DNA from: Limnanthes douglasii subsp. nivea
Taxonomy: Eukaryota > Streptophyta > Magnoliopsida > Brassicales > Limnanthaceae
Direction: 5' to 3'
NCBI GenBank assembly: GCA_036936605.1
Contig: JAUPFV010000005.1
Location: 77,698,885 to 77,762,884 of the forward strand
Length of the DNA stretch: 64,000 nt
Made by a program: the position numbers and the translations under genes. Each line of letters opens with the position of its first letter. Position 1 is the first letter of the stretch. Below are positions 47,925-61,345 of the stretch, in pieces. Under the pieces are notes generated by a model. It did no database searches, was not told the origin of the DNA, and saw only the letters and a list, made by a program, of their open reading frames with translations.

Positions 47925-48350
47925 GGCTTTGCACAGTAAATCATCCTTCGACTATCGTGTTTGGTGGCAGATAGCCCCTTGACTTTCAAATGTCCATTAA
48001 CAGTCCCTGGACAATCGCGTTTGGATAAAGTTAGTCCACCAGATCCTCTAATCCATGAGATGCTGCCACCTGTCACCATAGTCCCCATATTTTTGTATCA
48101 CCACTAGTCCCTTGAGTTTAGTTATCCGTAATATTCTACATTTTGGGTTTGACCTAAACTCAAGGGACTAGGGGTGATACAAAAATCTGGGGACTATGGT
48201 GACATGTGGGAGACTCTTATGGATCAAAGGATCTAATGGACTAACTTTATCCAAACGTGATAGTCCAGGGACTGCCAACGGACATTTGAAAGTCAAGGGA
48301 CTATCTGCCACCAAACGTAATAGTCGAGGGACGATATACTGTTCAATGCC
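47925..48350. mobile_element. Foldback Mutator-type MITE
   Basis: A 426-bp unit made of two inverted arms of about 190-200 bp around a short centre near 48120-48160. Ends are GGCTTTGCACAGTA and, reversed, GGCATTGAACAGTA. The arms share long runs such as TTTGGTGGCAGATAG, CTTGACTTTCAAATGTCC and GTTTGGATAAAGTTAGTCCA. An identical 9-bp duplication flanks it, as expected for a Mutator-superfamily insertion. No coding capacity; it would need a transposase in trans. Its transcript could fold into a near-perfect hairpin. Confidence 0.9.
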
Positions 48351-48359
48351 TAGATTCAA
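48351..48359. repeat. 9-bp target duplication of the foldback MITE, right
   Basis: TAGATTCAA, matching 47916-47924. Confidence 0.88.
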
Positions 48360-48692
48360 CCTCATTTCCACTATTATTGTATACTATCAATTGGGCCCAT
48401 CATATGTACATACTTTAGTTAATATACTAATATAGCACTGCATAAATATTATACTCACTTTTCACAGTTCTAGTTTTTAAGTACTTAGTTGCATGGATGG
48501 TACCATAACCGCTTATCCATGTTGAGTGGTTAACTAAAAAAACCTGTAAATCCAATAAATATCATACGACAAGGAATTTTTTTTATGGTCAAGTAATGTA
48601 CGAGTCATAATTTTTTTTTAATTTTTAATTTATAAATACTTCATTTTTTTTCGAAATTGTAATATATCTTTAAGAATAAGTTACCTTTTTAC
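48360..48692. other. AT-rich spacer
   Basis: No gene seen. Confidence 0.5.
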
Positions 48693-49592
48693 TTTTTTTT
48701 AAGCAAAGGGGAAATTTATTACTAAATTGACAATTTAACAACATTTTTGATTCAAATGAGAGACATCAACAAATTTAGGGGCATAATACCAATTACAACT
48801 ATGTCGCCATTAAAATCCACCATTGTTAAGATGAATCGAAGAGCTTAGAGAAGAGCCACAATCAGGGTCCAATCGAGAAAACAACGACTACAGATCTTCA
48901 AACGCTACAATGCAGAGCATCAGTCAGCTCTAACAAGAAGATCCTCTATCCATAACATGCAATCTTCAAATTGGGGCATGTCACGAACTTCACCATCGAC
49001 ACTACGAATCGACCAAGCTTCTTCAGCTATCAGCAACCAATTCCCAGAAGAAACACGAATCCAGATGGCCATCAATTGGAATCATCGTCAGCACTTCAGC
49101 CACTTGCATTCGAAGAACAGAATCGAACAACAAATGGAGGCATCTAATTTTCAGTTGGTTATATTTATCCAAGACCATTTCTCTCAAGACGAACAATTGC
49201 AAGAAGTTAGTTAGGAGCATTTAGCTGAGTGAATTGAAGATTTTCCTTGCAATTTAAAGTCCATTTCGCTGTCCAATCAGCAACCTGATTTTTGACACGC
49301 GAAATAAACTTTATAGTCATATTGGGAACAATGAGCTTTCTACAAATTGAAAGAGTAGAGGAAATGAAGAAATGGTATTTTCCATCACCGAGCATGGTGA
49401 TCAGAGACAGACAATCAGTCTCTATATCGATCTGGTACCAGTTTCTCTCTTTGCATAAGAGTAGACCTTCCAACATTGCTCTAGCTTCAGTAGTAAGAGG
49501 AGAGAGTTTCCCAAATGTTCTGCCCAGACCAAACATAAGGTCACCATTTCTATTCCTGATGATCAATCTCGCGTTTGTTTCACCGTTATGGA
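48693..49592 (-). mobile_element. 3' part of LINE-2, split by Tat-4
   Basis: Begins at a T8 run (48693-48700), the complement of the poly(A) end, and carries the LINE RNase H domain on the minus strand. At 49592/49593 it is interrupted by the LTR of Tat-4 and resumes near 61346. ATGGA at 49588-49592 would be the target duplication, but its partner is not found because the other junction is deleted. Confidence 0.85.
49207..49592 (-). pseudogene. LINE-2 RNase H domain
   Basis: The frame reads HNGETNARLIIRNRNGD, then GLGRTFGKLSPLTTEARAML, DIETDCLSLI and NQVADWTAKW, parallel to the RNase H of LINE-1 (FAGGVVIRDSMGR, AECRALL, EMDSLV, AADWVAK). The first part of the domain (the L-N-x-D-G-S strand) is absent at the Tat-4 junction; it would have joined PARGRLI at 61346. 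Confidence 0.82.
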
Positions 49593-49954
49593 TGATGGGT
49601 TAATATTTTACCTAAGTAAATTGTTAAGAGAGAAATCTAGAGAGAGAAAAAGTTTAGAGAGTTTTTTAGAGAGAGAAAGTTTAAGTACAAATGAGTTCCA
49701 AAGAAAAAATGTTCAACCCCTTTATTAGAGTAGCCTTGCTTTTTATATAGAGGAGCCAAGACTTAGTTTCAAACTGAAATCTGTTACAAAAGAGGACTAA
49801 TTGCTGTTTAGTTCTTAACAATTATACATAGTTACAAATACTCTCTAAAACTTACATCAATTACAATTTAAGGACAAAACTTACATTACATATAATTAAA
49901 TCCTTAAATTTACATTATTTACAACTTAGTCTTCAAAATCCTACTTCGATATGA
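49593..49954 (-). repeat. 3' LTR of Tat-4
   Basis: On the plus strand it starts TGATGGGTTAATATTT (the LTR end, CA on the minus strand). The minus strand starts TCATATCGAAG, with the terminal TG changed to TC; the copy at 61217 keeps TGATATGG. A CTATATAAAAAG box is near 49738-49750. Confidence 0.82.
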
Positions 49955-49968
49955 GAAGCCCCCTAGTT
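49955..49968 (-). other. Polypurine tract of Tat-4
   Basis: The minus strand reads AACTAGGGGGCTTC next to the LTR; the copy at 61218-61231 reads AACTATAGGGGCTTC. Confidence 0.65.
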
Positions 49969-50295
49969 CTCATGTCAGTAAATAAATGAGAACTAAAATA
50001 TCTTCGAATTCTTCCATATGTCATGTAAGCTGGTATAAAATAAACTCAAAGCAGTCATTCGATGCGACCATTAGAAACGACCATTGATTTTTATCGAGTC
50101 CGATAATTTATGAGGGTAACAAAATACATACAGAACTGAGGAACTAAACAAATTCACTGCAAACTATGTCACAAATTTTGTAAAAGACAAAAGTTGAATC
50201 TAAGTGATCCATTTCTTTCTACAGCAATTGCTTCATAGCCCAGGTATATTTGCGTCTATAAATTAAGTTCACAATGCAGCCGGGTCTATAAATTT
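49969..50295. other. Tat-4 3' UTR joined to SRP54 3' flank
   Basis: 49969 to about 50085 is element sequence also found at 61232-61345. From about 50090 the DNA is no longer shared with the element copy and leads into the SRP54 stop codon, so it probably holds the SRP54 3' UTR. Confidence 0.6.
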
Positions 50296-52766
<2,471 letters not shown>

Positions 52767-52780
52767 CTGCATTGGAACAA

Positions 52781-52841
52781 TCATTCGAAGCGTACATGAC
52801 AATCATTCGAAGCGTCAACAAGGAGCGATCATTCGAAGCGT
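52781..52841. repeat. Three copies of TCATTCGAAGCGT at the SRP54 junction
   Basis: TCATTCGAAGCGT at 52781-52793, 52803-52815 and 52829-52841. A related TCATTCGATGCGA lies at about 50070-50083 on the other side of the SRP54 fragment, and TCATTCGAAACGA near 61319-61331. Confidence 0.85.
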
Positions 52842-53339
52842 GATAAAAACAGACCCCAATTAAAAGTAGCACTAAAATCTGATAACCTTTTAAAGACAAA
52901 ATCTCTCTTCGAAACACGAGAAATAAAATTTCTTGACAATTTCTTCGAAACCCTGTAGAAATAAAACATGATCAGTATTTGTGAAAGTGACACTTTCAAA
53001 AGTACTCATCGTCTTTATCCAAACAACATATGAAAGTAACCGTTTCATATAACCGTTCAATCCATTATAACCCTATAGTTTTTAGATCCATAGCTAGATA
53101 TCTAGCCTGATAGATGTCGACATCTAATCATCTTACCGCTTTGTATTCTAACTTATCATCATCAAAGTCTTTCAAACTTCGCACTCTTCATTTCTTTGTA
53201 TAAATTCAACCAGCATCCTCATTTTTTCATTTTCAGTACACAAATAATTGTAGAGAGAAGTCAAAGTACTTGGCTACCTTCATCGTGTTCATCAGAAAAA
53301 ACCCAACTTTTCGATCAACCTTCATCTTCTCCGGTCAAC
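52842..53339. other. Leader region of the Tat-4 aORF
   Basis: Element sequence upstream of the aORF. TTTGTATAAATTCAAC near 53194-53210 could be a TATA box for antisense transcription. No ORF of its own. Confidence 0.45.
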
Positions 53340-56300
53340 CTTCATCTGGTTTATGAGAAAAAAATCCTAAAACCAAAAAATCCAAGGCTATCATACCCAA
53401 AACACCAGAATCTGATAGCAACTTAGTCTTCAGATCGTACGACTACTTCTACATTACTCACAGGGCTGAAGAATATAGGGCTGCAGGATTAATCAATAGT
53501 ATTCCAGTTGGAACAACCACTAAAACAATTTATTATGGTAATTTCGATCCAATCAAATTTCTTGCTATTTCTCCTTCTCCCATAATCGAAGAATGTCCCT
53601 CATCCTAAATCCAAGGCCCTAAAACACCTCGAGCCTCTTCATCTCAAAGTAAGATTTCTCATTTGATTAGTGAAGAATCACCTTTAAAATAAAATTCAAA
53701 AATTCCCTTTTGGAATCATTCTTCAATAACCAAGAGAAAAAGAACTTTTATTGCTATGAGAGACAAATCAGAAATTATCCCAACTCCTCCCCCTTCAAAT
53801 CAAGATACTGAAGCTCCTCCTCAGAGAGAAGTAACTGAGGAAGCTCCTCGAACATGTAACCCTTTACCAGAAGTTGTTAATCCAACATCTCAACATCCTC
53901 GAGAAGAAACATCGACGACCAATGAAGCTGATTCTGAGGCTACCAAAACCGATCTCGAGGTTGAATCTGATGATGGGAACTCAGCAACTACCCATAAACC
54001 TCAGGAAGAAGCAGACACTTTCTTTGTTTTCGAAGAAGAAAGATCTAAGATTGGGAGAAACTTGAGGAATCTTGAAGCTAAATACATCATTGCTCTAAAA
54101 ATATTCGTTATTTATAGTACAAGGATAGCCAAGCTTCGGCTCTAAAAACGAAATAGGGAATGGTAGATAACATAACTCTTCGACTACCTAAAGAAGAAGA
54201 AACTCCCTTAGACTGCAAAGATGACGAGCTAATAGTCTACCCCGAAATCATCAATTCGGGTCTTCGGTTTCCCCTGGATCCTATGATCCTGGAATACTTC
54301 GAACTCCTCAGCTTATGTTATACTCAAGTGACACCAAATCAATGGTTCACCCTTGTGTCAGTGATTATGGAATTTCGTCTGTCTCAGATTCTAATCAACA
54401 TTAAAGACTTCATCTCTTTGACTCAATTGTCAGAAGGTCTGAAGCTTCCCTTTTACTACCTCAACCTGATGGATGACCTCAAGATCATCGATGACCTCTT
54501 AGAAGCTAAAAAATTCTGGAAGCAGAAATTCATTTTTATATCAGGAGCGTGGGAAAAGGGAAAAGCAATTTCCGATGCTAATCCTTCAAAGTTAAATCTC
54601 GTCTGGAGAAGCAATCGTAAGTACTTCAAAATTTCTTCATTCTGAACTAAATTTTATGTTTTGCCTTTCTCTTTCCTTAATTTTCTGCTTGCATAATCAT
54701 TTCAGAAATTTTGAGGCGTTATTCATCACGTCGACCAACTGTTAAGGAGATTTTCTAAAAACTTGCTGCTTGGGCTGAGAATTAGTGGAATAATGCGTTT
54801 CACATTGCCTTCCAGTCCATCAATTTCCTTAACTGCCACATGTTCCTAATCTCAGAGGGTACCTTACCACTTCGAAATTTGATGTCAGAACTCGATCCGA
54901 AGATAGTATGCAAACGAATAGTTCAACCTGATTGCAAAGTCTTCCTTCCCATTCGCAACAGATCAGAGAGTCATTTGCCAAAAAAGAAGAAAGGAAAAGC
55001 TATTAAAGAAAAGAAAGGTAAAAAGACAGCTAATACGTCTGGTGGTAGCCCTTCAACTCCATCGAAACCAAAGCCTCAAAAAATAAAAACTGCAGAACAA
55101 AATCTCTCACCCATCAACGAGGGAAAAGATCAAGAACGGTATTCAAAGAAAAAGAAAGCTTCTTCAATTTCCCAATGGAAATAAAAAGAAACAAACGAGA
55201 CTCACTTCGTATACATTGGTTGGCGAAGATGAAAACACTGCTGCTAGAAACCAACAAAACCCACAAACCCTTCGGTTGAAGAACAACCAACCAGAGACAA
55301 CCTTGTGATTATCATCGAAGATAGTGCTACCAACGAAAATCAGGCTACTGCAAACTTCGATCTTGATATGTTCATTAATTTTGAAAACACTGAAGCGCTT
55401 ACTGGTGAAGAAGATCATGTTCTTCAAGTCATCCAAAATCACATGCTTAACTTTGGGAGACCAACACCAGCCGAGGCGTCTCCAGAAATTATCTGTCCTC
55501 CTGCTCCTATCACTACTCTAGATGTGATTCAACGTCCTAGCTCATCAGAAACAAAATTTCCTCTTCCTCCTCCAAAAACTGCAATCGCTGTTGCACTTCA
55601 ACCATTTTCTGATCTTGATATTGCAACAAAGGCACTTGCTTCTCAAGTCGAAGCTTCTCAAAACAATCTAAAGCAATTGGCTAAAGATATGGTTTATTAC
55701 AAAGAAGCTTACGAGGCTGAGAAATTTTTTGGAGAAGACTTACACGACAAAGTGGTTGATCAATTTCACAAGTACGAAGTAGCAAGGTCCGAACTCATAA
55801 AAGGTGCTCTCTGCATGAAGAATCATCTCCGAATCACATACATAGTTGAGACAGAATTGCTGACGAACTCTCATGAAAAGGAAATGAATAAGTTCAAGAC
55901 TGATCATGCTACTAAACTGGCCACTGAAAAATCCAACTTCAATGAGCTATAAAATTCTCTTACTCTTTATGAGTAAAAAAATAAAGAACTGATCAAGGAG
56001 ATAGCTAAACTTAAGAGGGATTTCGAAGTGGAAAAAACTGCTGCTGTAGCTGTTGTCGAGGCTGGAATTTCAAAAGACATGTTAACTACTATTAAAATCG
56101 GAAAGGAAGATGCAACCATTCTTTTTCTTCGAGAACTTCACGCTACTTATCCAAAAATCAACCTCACAAGTATTCGGAATGATATTCCTATGGAGAAACG
56201 TCCAAGTGAAGCTTTCGATCCTATCCCCGATTTGTCATCCGAAGATGAAGATGAAGAAGAATCATCCGAAGGGGAAGAGTCATATTATCATATTTTTTTT

Positions 56301-56351
56301 GTGTTTGTCAAGTTAAAAAATTTCTTTTTGTACCTCAACAAATTAATCTAA
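53340..56351 (+). pseudogene. Tat-4 antisense ORF
   Basis: The N-terminal part (RAEEYRAAGLINSIPVGTTT near 53460) is weakly similar to the Tat-1 aORF. The conserved domain runs from LEAKYIIALKIF (54070-54100) through LRLPKEEETPLDC, NSGLRFPLDPMILEYFELLS and FYYLNLMDDLKIIDDLLEAK to ISGAWEKGKAISD. An intron at 54617-54715 (GTAAGT...TTTCAG) is in the same phase-1 position as in Tat-1. Exon 2 holds WNNAFHIAF, a Lys-rich segment, a coiled coil (55600-56050) and FLRELHATYPKINL followed by an acidic Glu/Ser tail. Frameshifts and stops interrupt it. Opposite in direction to Tat-4 pol. Function unknown. Confidence 0.8.
54617..54715 (+). other. Intron of the Tat-4 aORF
   Basis: 99 bp with GTAAGT donor, a pyrimidine-rich 3' part and TTTCAG acceptor. 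It joins VWRSN to ILRRYSSRRP in phase 1. Confidence 0.7.
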
Positions 56352-57218
56352 TTGGCAAACGATTTCTTTATTTTATTATTCACATTTTATTCGATGCTAA
56401 ATTTTAAAAAACGAATATAATTATAAACTGTAAACTTACCACCTCAAATACCTTAACGAAATTGGTGAATATTAGCTCTTCGAAAAATTCTCAGCGTGTA
56501 GTTAAGCTTTGGTAGCTCTTCGAAAAATTCTGCTTCCACTTCGAAAAAAATGTAATGTGATTATTAAACATGGTTGTTTCTTCGAAAAGTGTTATAAACA
56601 CTTCGAAACATTCTACTCTTAACCAATCTCAAAGATGATCAGTCTTTGATGATTTGTTAAGATAATATTCAAACATGTGTAAACAACCATTGGCCAAAAA
56701 CGAACTTTATTGATAATATTAAAACCTTCCTGGGCCAACATGTTAGGAAAAAATGCGCCATTCAAAAGTAAAAATTCCAAAGTACAAAAGCATATCTACT
56801 CCTAATAAAGCTTCAAGTCTTGGATATTCCATGGAAGTTGAAGCATCCTCCCCTCGAAATCACAAAGACGATAGGACCCCGACTTTATCCTTTCAACAAC
56901 CACATAACGCCCTTCCTAGTTCAGAGCCATTTTTCCGAGGTTCTTCTCCTTTGTGTGCAAGAAAACGTTTCTCAACACCTTATCACCTTCTTTAAAGTCT
57001 ATTCTCTTCACCTTCAGATCATATCTATTTCTCATAAGAGTTTGATAGTGAATTACATTCAGATTAGCTCAAACTCTTTTTTCCTCAATCAGATCCAAAT
57101 TCTCCCTTCGAACTTCATCATTAAAGCATTCAGAATATTGAGTTATTCTAAAAGATGACATCATAGATTCTACGGGGTTGACTGCATCTAGGTCATATGC
57201 CAAAGCAAAATGAGTCTT
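56352..57218. other. Convergent spacer between Tat-4 aORF and integrase
   Basis: AT-rich, with several copies of CTTCGAAAAATTCT and related CTTCGAAA words at 56477-56610, a small tandem-repeat zone like the one in Tat-3. The integrase C-terminal region lies on the minus strand in the last part (about 56870-57215) in broken frames. Confidence 0.5.
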
Positions 57219-57846
57219 CTATGTAGACTCTCTAGGAGTTGTTCGATAAGCCCAAAGTACCTCTTGCAAATAGTTTGGCCATTTTCCTGCTGCCCCCGTC
57301 AAATTCTTCTTCAAGCCATCTAAAATTGTTCTGTTTGTCACTTCTACTTGCCCATTAGCTTGAGGATGAAAAGACATCGAAAAACATTGCTGAATTCCTT
57401 TAGAAGTACAAAATGAAGCCATCTCCCTGTTATTAAAATGAGGGCCATTATCTGTTGTAATCCTTCGAGGAACTTCAAAACGACAACAGATATTGTTTTC
57501 AATAAATTTGATCACGTAGTTTGCTTTTGTCCCTGGTAACGGTTCTGCCTCTGCCCACTTTGTAAAAATAATCAACCGCTACAATTATCATCTGTCTTCC
57601 TCCAGAAGCCATCAACAAAGTTCCCACAAGATCAATCCCCCATCTATCAAATGATATTGCCTCAGATATAGACATAAGTGGTATTGCTGGTCTGTGAATA
57701 GCATTGGCAAATGTCTGACAAGTATCACAACTTCGAACTAAATTCTTAGCATTATTCATGATTGTAGGCCAATAGAACCCTGCAAGTAAAACTCGACGTG
57801 AGAGAGCTTTGAACCCGCAATGCGCTGATCCTTCACAATCATGCAA
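57219..57846 (-). pseudogene. Tat-4 integrase
   Basis: Zinc-finger and core pieces: SAHCGFKALSRRVLLAGFYW, RSCDTCQ, DRWGIDLVGTL, then in another frame TTDNGPHFNNREMASFC and HPQANGQVEVTN. The third catalytic residue appears as Gln-Ala-Asn-Gly; the conserved Glu is expected at the Ala position in HPQENGQ, so the DDE triad is damaged. One frameshift near 57550. Confidence 0.84.
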
Positions 57847-58038
57847 CTTTGATAATACTTCTTGTGATTATTGTTTGCTTAAACATCGTAACAATGGCAT
57901 GCTCAGTGCCTTTTTATACAATATTCCATCTGGTACTATATATCCGAAGGCTTTACTTCTCAACTTTTTGGCCAATTGTGAATCATCTGGTAGTATTCCT
58001 TGAGTAAAAAAGATAAGAATATCTGATCGCCAATCGCC

Positions 58039-58620
58039 TCAGATTTCATCAGTTGTAAAAAATTCCTCTATATATTCACATTGGCTAGATTGAGTAGCAA
58101 TTGAAGGATTTTCTTGTAGCAAAATCCAAGGATATTCTTCCATATAAGCAATGTTTGCTAAAGAATCAACCACCATGTTACTCCCTCGCCCAATATATTC
58201 CACAACAACATTGTTAAACAGAAGCATTAAATTCCGAAGTTCCCAAAGATATAAAATCAAACGATCCTTTCTTGCTTCGGAAAATCCAGATATCTAATTT
58301 TCTAACAATTGAAAATCCGGTTCCAAACGCACTTAAGTTGCCCCACAAAAGTTTTTCAATCTTAAACCTGCCAAACCAGCTTCGTATTCAGCTTTATTGT
58401 TTGAAGCATGAAAACCAAATTTAATAGATTGAATCATTGTCTCTCCTGTTGGAGCTATTAACTGAACCCTAGCACTGAACCCTAAAACACTAGATCCTCC
58501 ATATGTTCGGACAGCCCACCTCGAAACATTGTGAATGTATTTTTTACTTTCTTCTTCATCTGATCGGCTTGAATGAAATTCAACAAAAACATTCTCCCTG
58601 AAATATCAGGTCGTTGTAAA
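58039..58620 (-). pseudogene. Tat-4 second RNase H
   Basis: Degenerate domain: GGSSVLGF-like residues near 58500, SNNKAEYEAGLAGL-like near 58370-58410, and GRGSNMVVDSLANIAYMEEY at 58170-58200 in an open frame (58260-58039). Same order as in Tat-1. Confidence 0.7.
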
Positions 58621-58638
58621 ACATTTTTTCAAAGGGAA

Positions 58639-59973
58639 TCAAGTTCGGACTTCAATAGTATGAGCTGGAAAATATGGACGCATCTTCCTAGCAGCAATCA
58701 ACAGCGCTAGTGCCAATTTTTCTAATTTCATATATCTCTTTTCTACTGCCACCAAACTTTTACTAATGTAATACACTGGCTTCATAACTCCTAAATCTTC
58801 ACTGATTAACACTGCACTTAGTGAAAAATCCGATACCGCAATGTACAAAAATAACTTCTTCCCATTTCGAGGCTTTGACAAAATCTCTGGTGATGACAAC
58901 AAATTTTTAATATTTGTGAAAGCTGCTTCACATTCCGATGTCCATTCAAAAATGTTGGGTTCTCGTAACACTTGAAAGAAAGGAAAGCATTTGTTAGAAA
59001 ATCTAGAAATAAATCGGTTAAGTGCTGCTAACCTTTGTGTCAGAATTTGCACTTCTATGATAGACCGAGGAGAATTCATTGTTATCAAAGCTTTCAATTA
59101 TTCTGGATCAGCTTCGATTCCTTTTTTACTGATAATAAAACCCAAAAACTTCCCTGATCGAACTCCGAATGTGCACTTCTCAGGATTTAATTTCAACCTG
59201 ATTGTCCTTAAATTCAAAAAATCTTCCTCTAAATCATCAAGATGCACTTCATCCTTTGAGCTTTTTACTACCATATCATCTATAAATACCTCCATATTTC
59301 TTCCGATCTGAGTAGAAAAAGCTTTATTCATCAATCTCTGATAAGTGGCTCCAGCATTTTTCAATCTGAAGGGCATTACCCTATAACATTGCAAGCCCAT
59401 ATCAGTTATAAAAGTTGTACATTCTTGATCTTTTGGATCCATTTGGATTTGATTATATCCAGGAAAAGCATCCATGAAATTTAAAATTTTATTTCCTGAA
59501 GTAGAGTCAATTAACTGATCTATTCGAGGAATAGGAAATGGATCTTTGGGACAAGCTCTATTCAAATCTGTAAAATCCACACACATTCTCTATTTCTCAT
59601 TCTTCTTTTTTACCACTAACAGATTTTCCGTCCACAAAGTATAATGTGACTCCTTTATGTGTCCGACCTTAGATAATCAATCCACTTTAGCAACAATTGC
59701 TTCTGCTTTTTCTGAGGAAAACGCTCTTCTTTTATGAATAACCGGCTTGACCATCGAATTTATAGCTAAGCTTTGACGAATTACCTCAATTGGTACTCCT
59801 GCTACATCCTCTGTCCTCCAAGTGAAGACATCCAAATTTTGGGATAAAAAATCAAGCAGTTGTTGTCGTAGAAGCGGGGTCAATAAAGTTCCAATTCGAA
59901 GTAACTTCCCTTCCGAAAAAGTAAACTCTTCTATCTCTTCACTCATCGTTAAGGACCCTGGAGTTTCCGTCAA
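58639..59973 (-). pseudogene. Tat-4 reverse transcriptase and gypsy RNase H
   Basis: RT is at 59586-59098 (CVDFTDLNRACPKDPFPIPR, MDAFPGYNQIQMD, MPFRLKNAGATY, FIDDMVVKS) with the catalytic FIDD kept. It is preceded by the RT entry region at 59973-59677 and followed in the same direction by RNase H at 59097-58639 (AVLISEDLGVMKPVYYISKS, LALALLIAARKMRPYF). Only a few stops separate these frames. Confidence 0.85.
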
Positions 59974-60021
59974 CCCTTTCTTCCAAATTCGAGGGTACCT
60001 CTTTTAACTGCTATTCACGTA

Positions 60022-61105
60022 TTAAATCTCCACTACTGGATCCTTGGATCCGAAGTGCAGTGGCATAGCATTCCCTCGCAACCTTCTGATCGCCTCGAAC
60101 GATCCTAACTCTATCTCCAACCACATATTTAAAACACTGATAAACTGTAGACACAACTTATACATTCTTGAAAGCCACGATCTTCCAAAAATAGCATTAT
60201 AACTTGTGGGACAGTCCACCATCATAAAAAGTACCTGGACCTTTTTCTTAAATGGTCCTTTGCCCAAACTCGCTTCACCCTCGAATTCTCCAACAACACG
60301 AGCTGTTACACCCATGAATCCAATAATCGTTCAATCCAATTGAGAAATCCGGGGTGGATTTGTCATTATATCATAGGTGGATTTAAAAAGGACATTAGCA
60401 GAACTTTCAGTGTCAATCAACACACGTCGAATTTCGACGCCAACCACATTTGCTTCAATAACCACAACATCTCAATGTGGTCCTGCAGTACCTTGTAGAT
60501 CATCTTCATCAAACAAAATGAAGGGAATATGTTTCTTTCCATACAAGTGCGTAGAAATTTTCCCTTCAATTTGAGTTGTCAAGTTGACAACATGCCTCTT
60601 CCTCGAACTATCCGAATTGCCAGTTATCGAATCGCCTCCGGAAATGGCTAACAATTCAAAAAACTTGCATAGCTCCCGCACACGTCCATTTTCCAATGGG
60701 CTCTTTAATCGTCATTAGAAGCAATCTGTTTAGATATTTTTCCACATACTCAGAAGAAGCATCAAAAGGCTCGGCCTGTGAATCCAAAAGCATCAAGTTC
60801 TCAGCTGGTGGTGCAGCCTTCGAAGTTGATGCACCATTGTTTTTCGATGCGCTCCCTTGCGACTTCACATAAGTTAGGAGTTTCCCATTTTTAAACAAAA
60901 ATTGAATCTCTTTCTTCAAAGCAATACAATCATTTGTATCATGCCAAATATCCTCATGATATCTGCAAAACTTGTTATTCCTTTCCTCAATTGGCCTGCT
61001 AATTGGGGCTGGCTTCCTAAAATTTACAAAGCTCTTGGTTTTATCCCAGCTCACAGATACATTCTCTGTAAAATCATCATAATATTCTGGTTTGACCTAT
61101 GTATT
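60022..61105 (-). pseudogene. Tat-4 protease and partial gag
   Basis: The gag C-terminal part with zinc-knuckle pattern CRYHEDIWHDTNDC is at 61054-60656. A linker is at 60696-60472 and the region after the protease at 60315-60022 (VLFMMVDCPTSYNAIFGRSW). The protease active site lies in broken sequence between 60470 and 60320. Gag sequence stops at about 61105 (VKPEYYDDFTENV), where the LINE filler begins, so the gag N terminus and everything upstream is gone. Confidence 0.82.
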
Positions 61106-61108
61106 TGG

Positions 61109-61165
61109 TCACCTTGTCTCAAACCTTTCTCATTCTTAAAATAACCAATCACATTGCCATTTACC
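61109..61165 (-). repeat. 57-bp LINE-2 filler at a deletion junction
   Basis: Identical over 57 bp to LINE-2 at 63066-63122, same orientation. It separates Tat-4 gag (up to about 61105) from an LTR fragment (from 61166). Confidence 0.92.
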
Positions 61166-61345
61166 TTCGAATTTATATTATTTACAACTTAGTCCTCAAA
61201 ATCATACTTCCATATCAGAAGCCCCTATAGTTCTTATGTCAGTAAATGAACGAGAACTAAAATATCTTCGAATTCTTCCATATGTCATGTAAGCTGTTAT
61301 AAAATAAACTCGAAGCAGTCATTCGAAACGACCACTAGAGGATTA
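61166..61345 (-). repeat. 180-bp Tat-4 3' UTR-PPT-LTR fragment
   Basis: Aligns with 49903-50089 over its length at roughly 90% by eye. On the minus strand it gives about 114 bp of 3' UTR, the polypurine tract and the first 52 bp of an LTR (TGATATGGAAG). It is in the same orientation as the left copy, and it abuts LINE-2 at 61345/61346. Confidence 0.85.
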
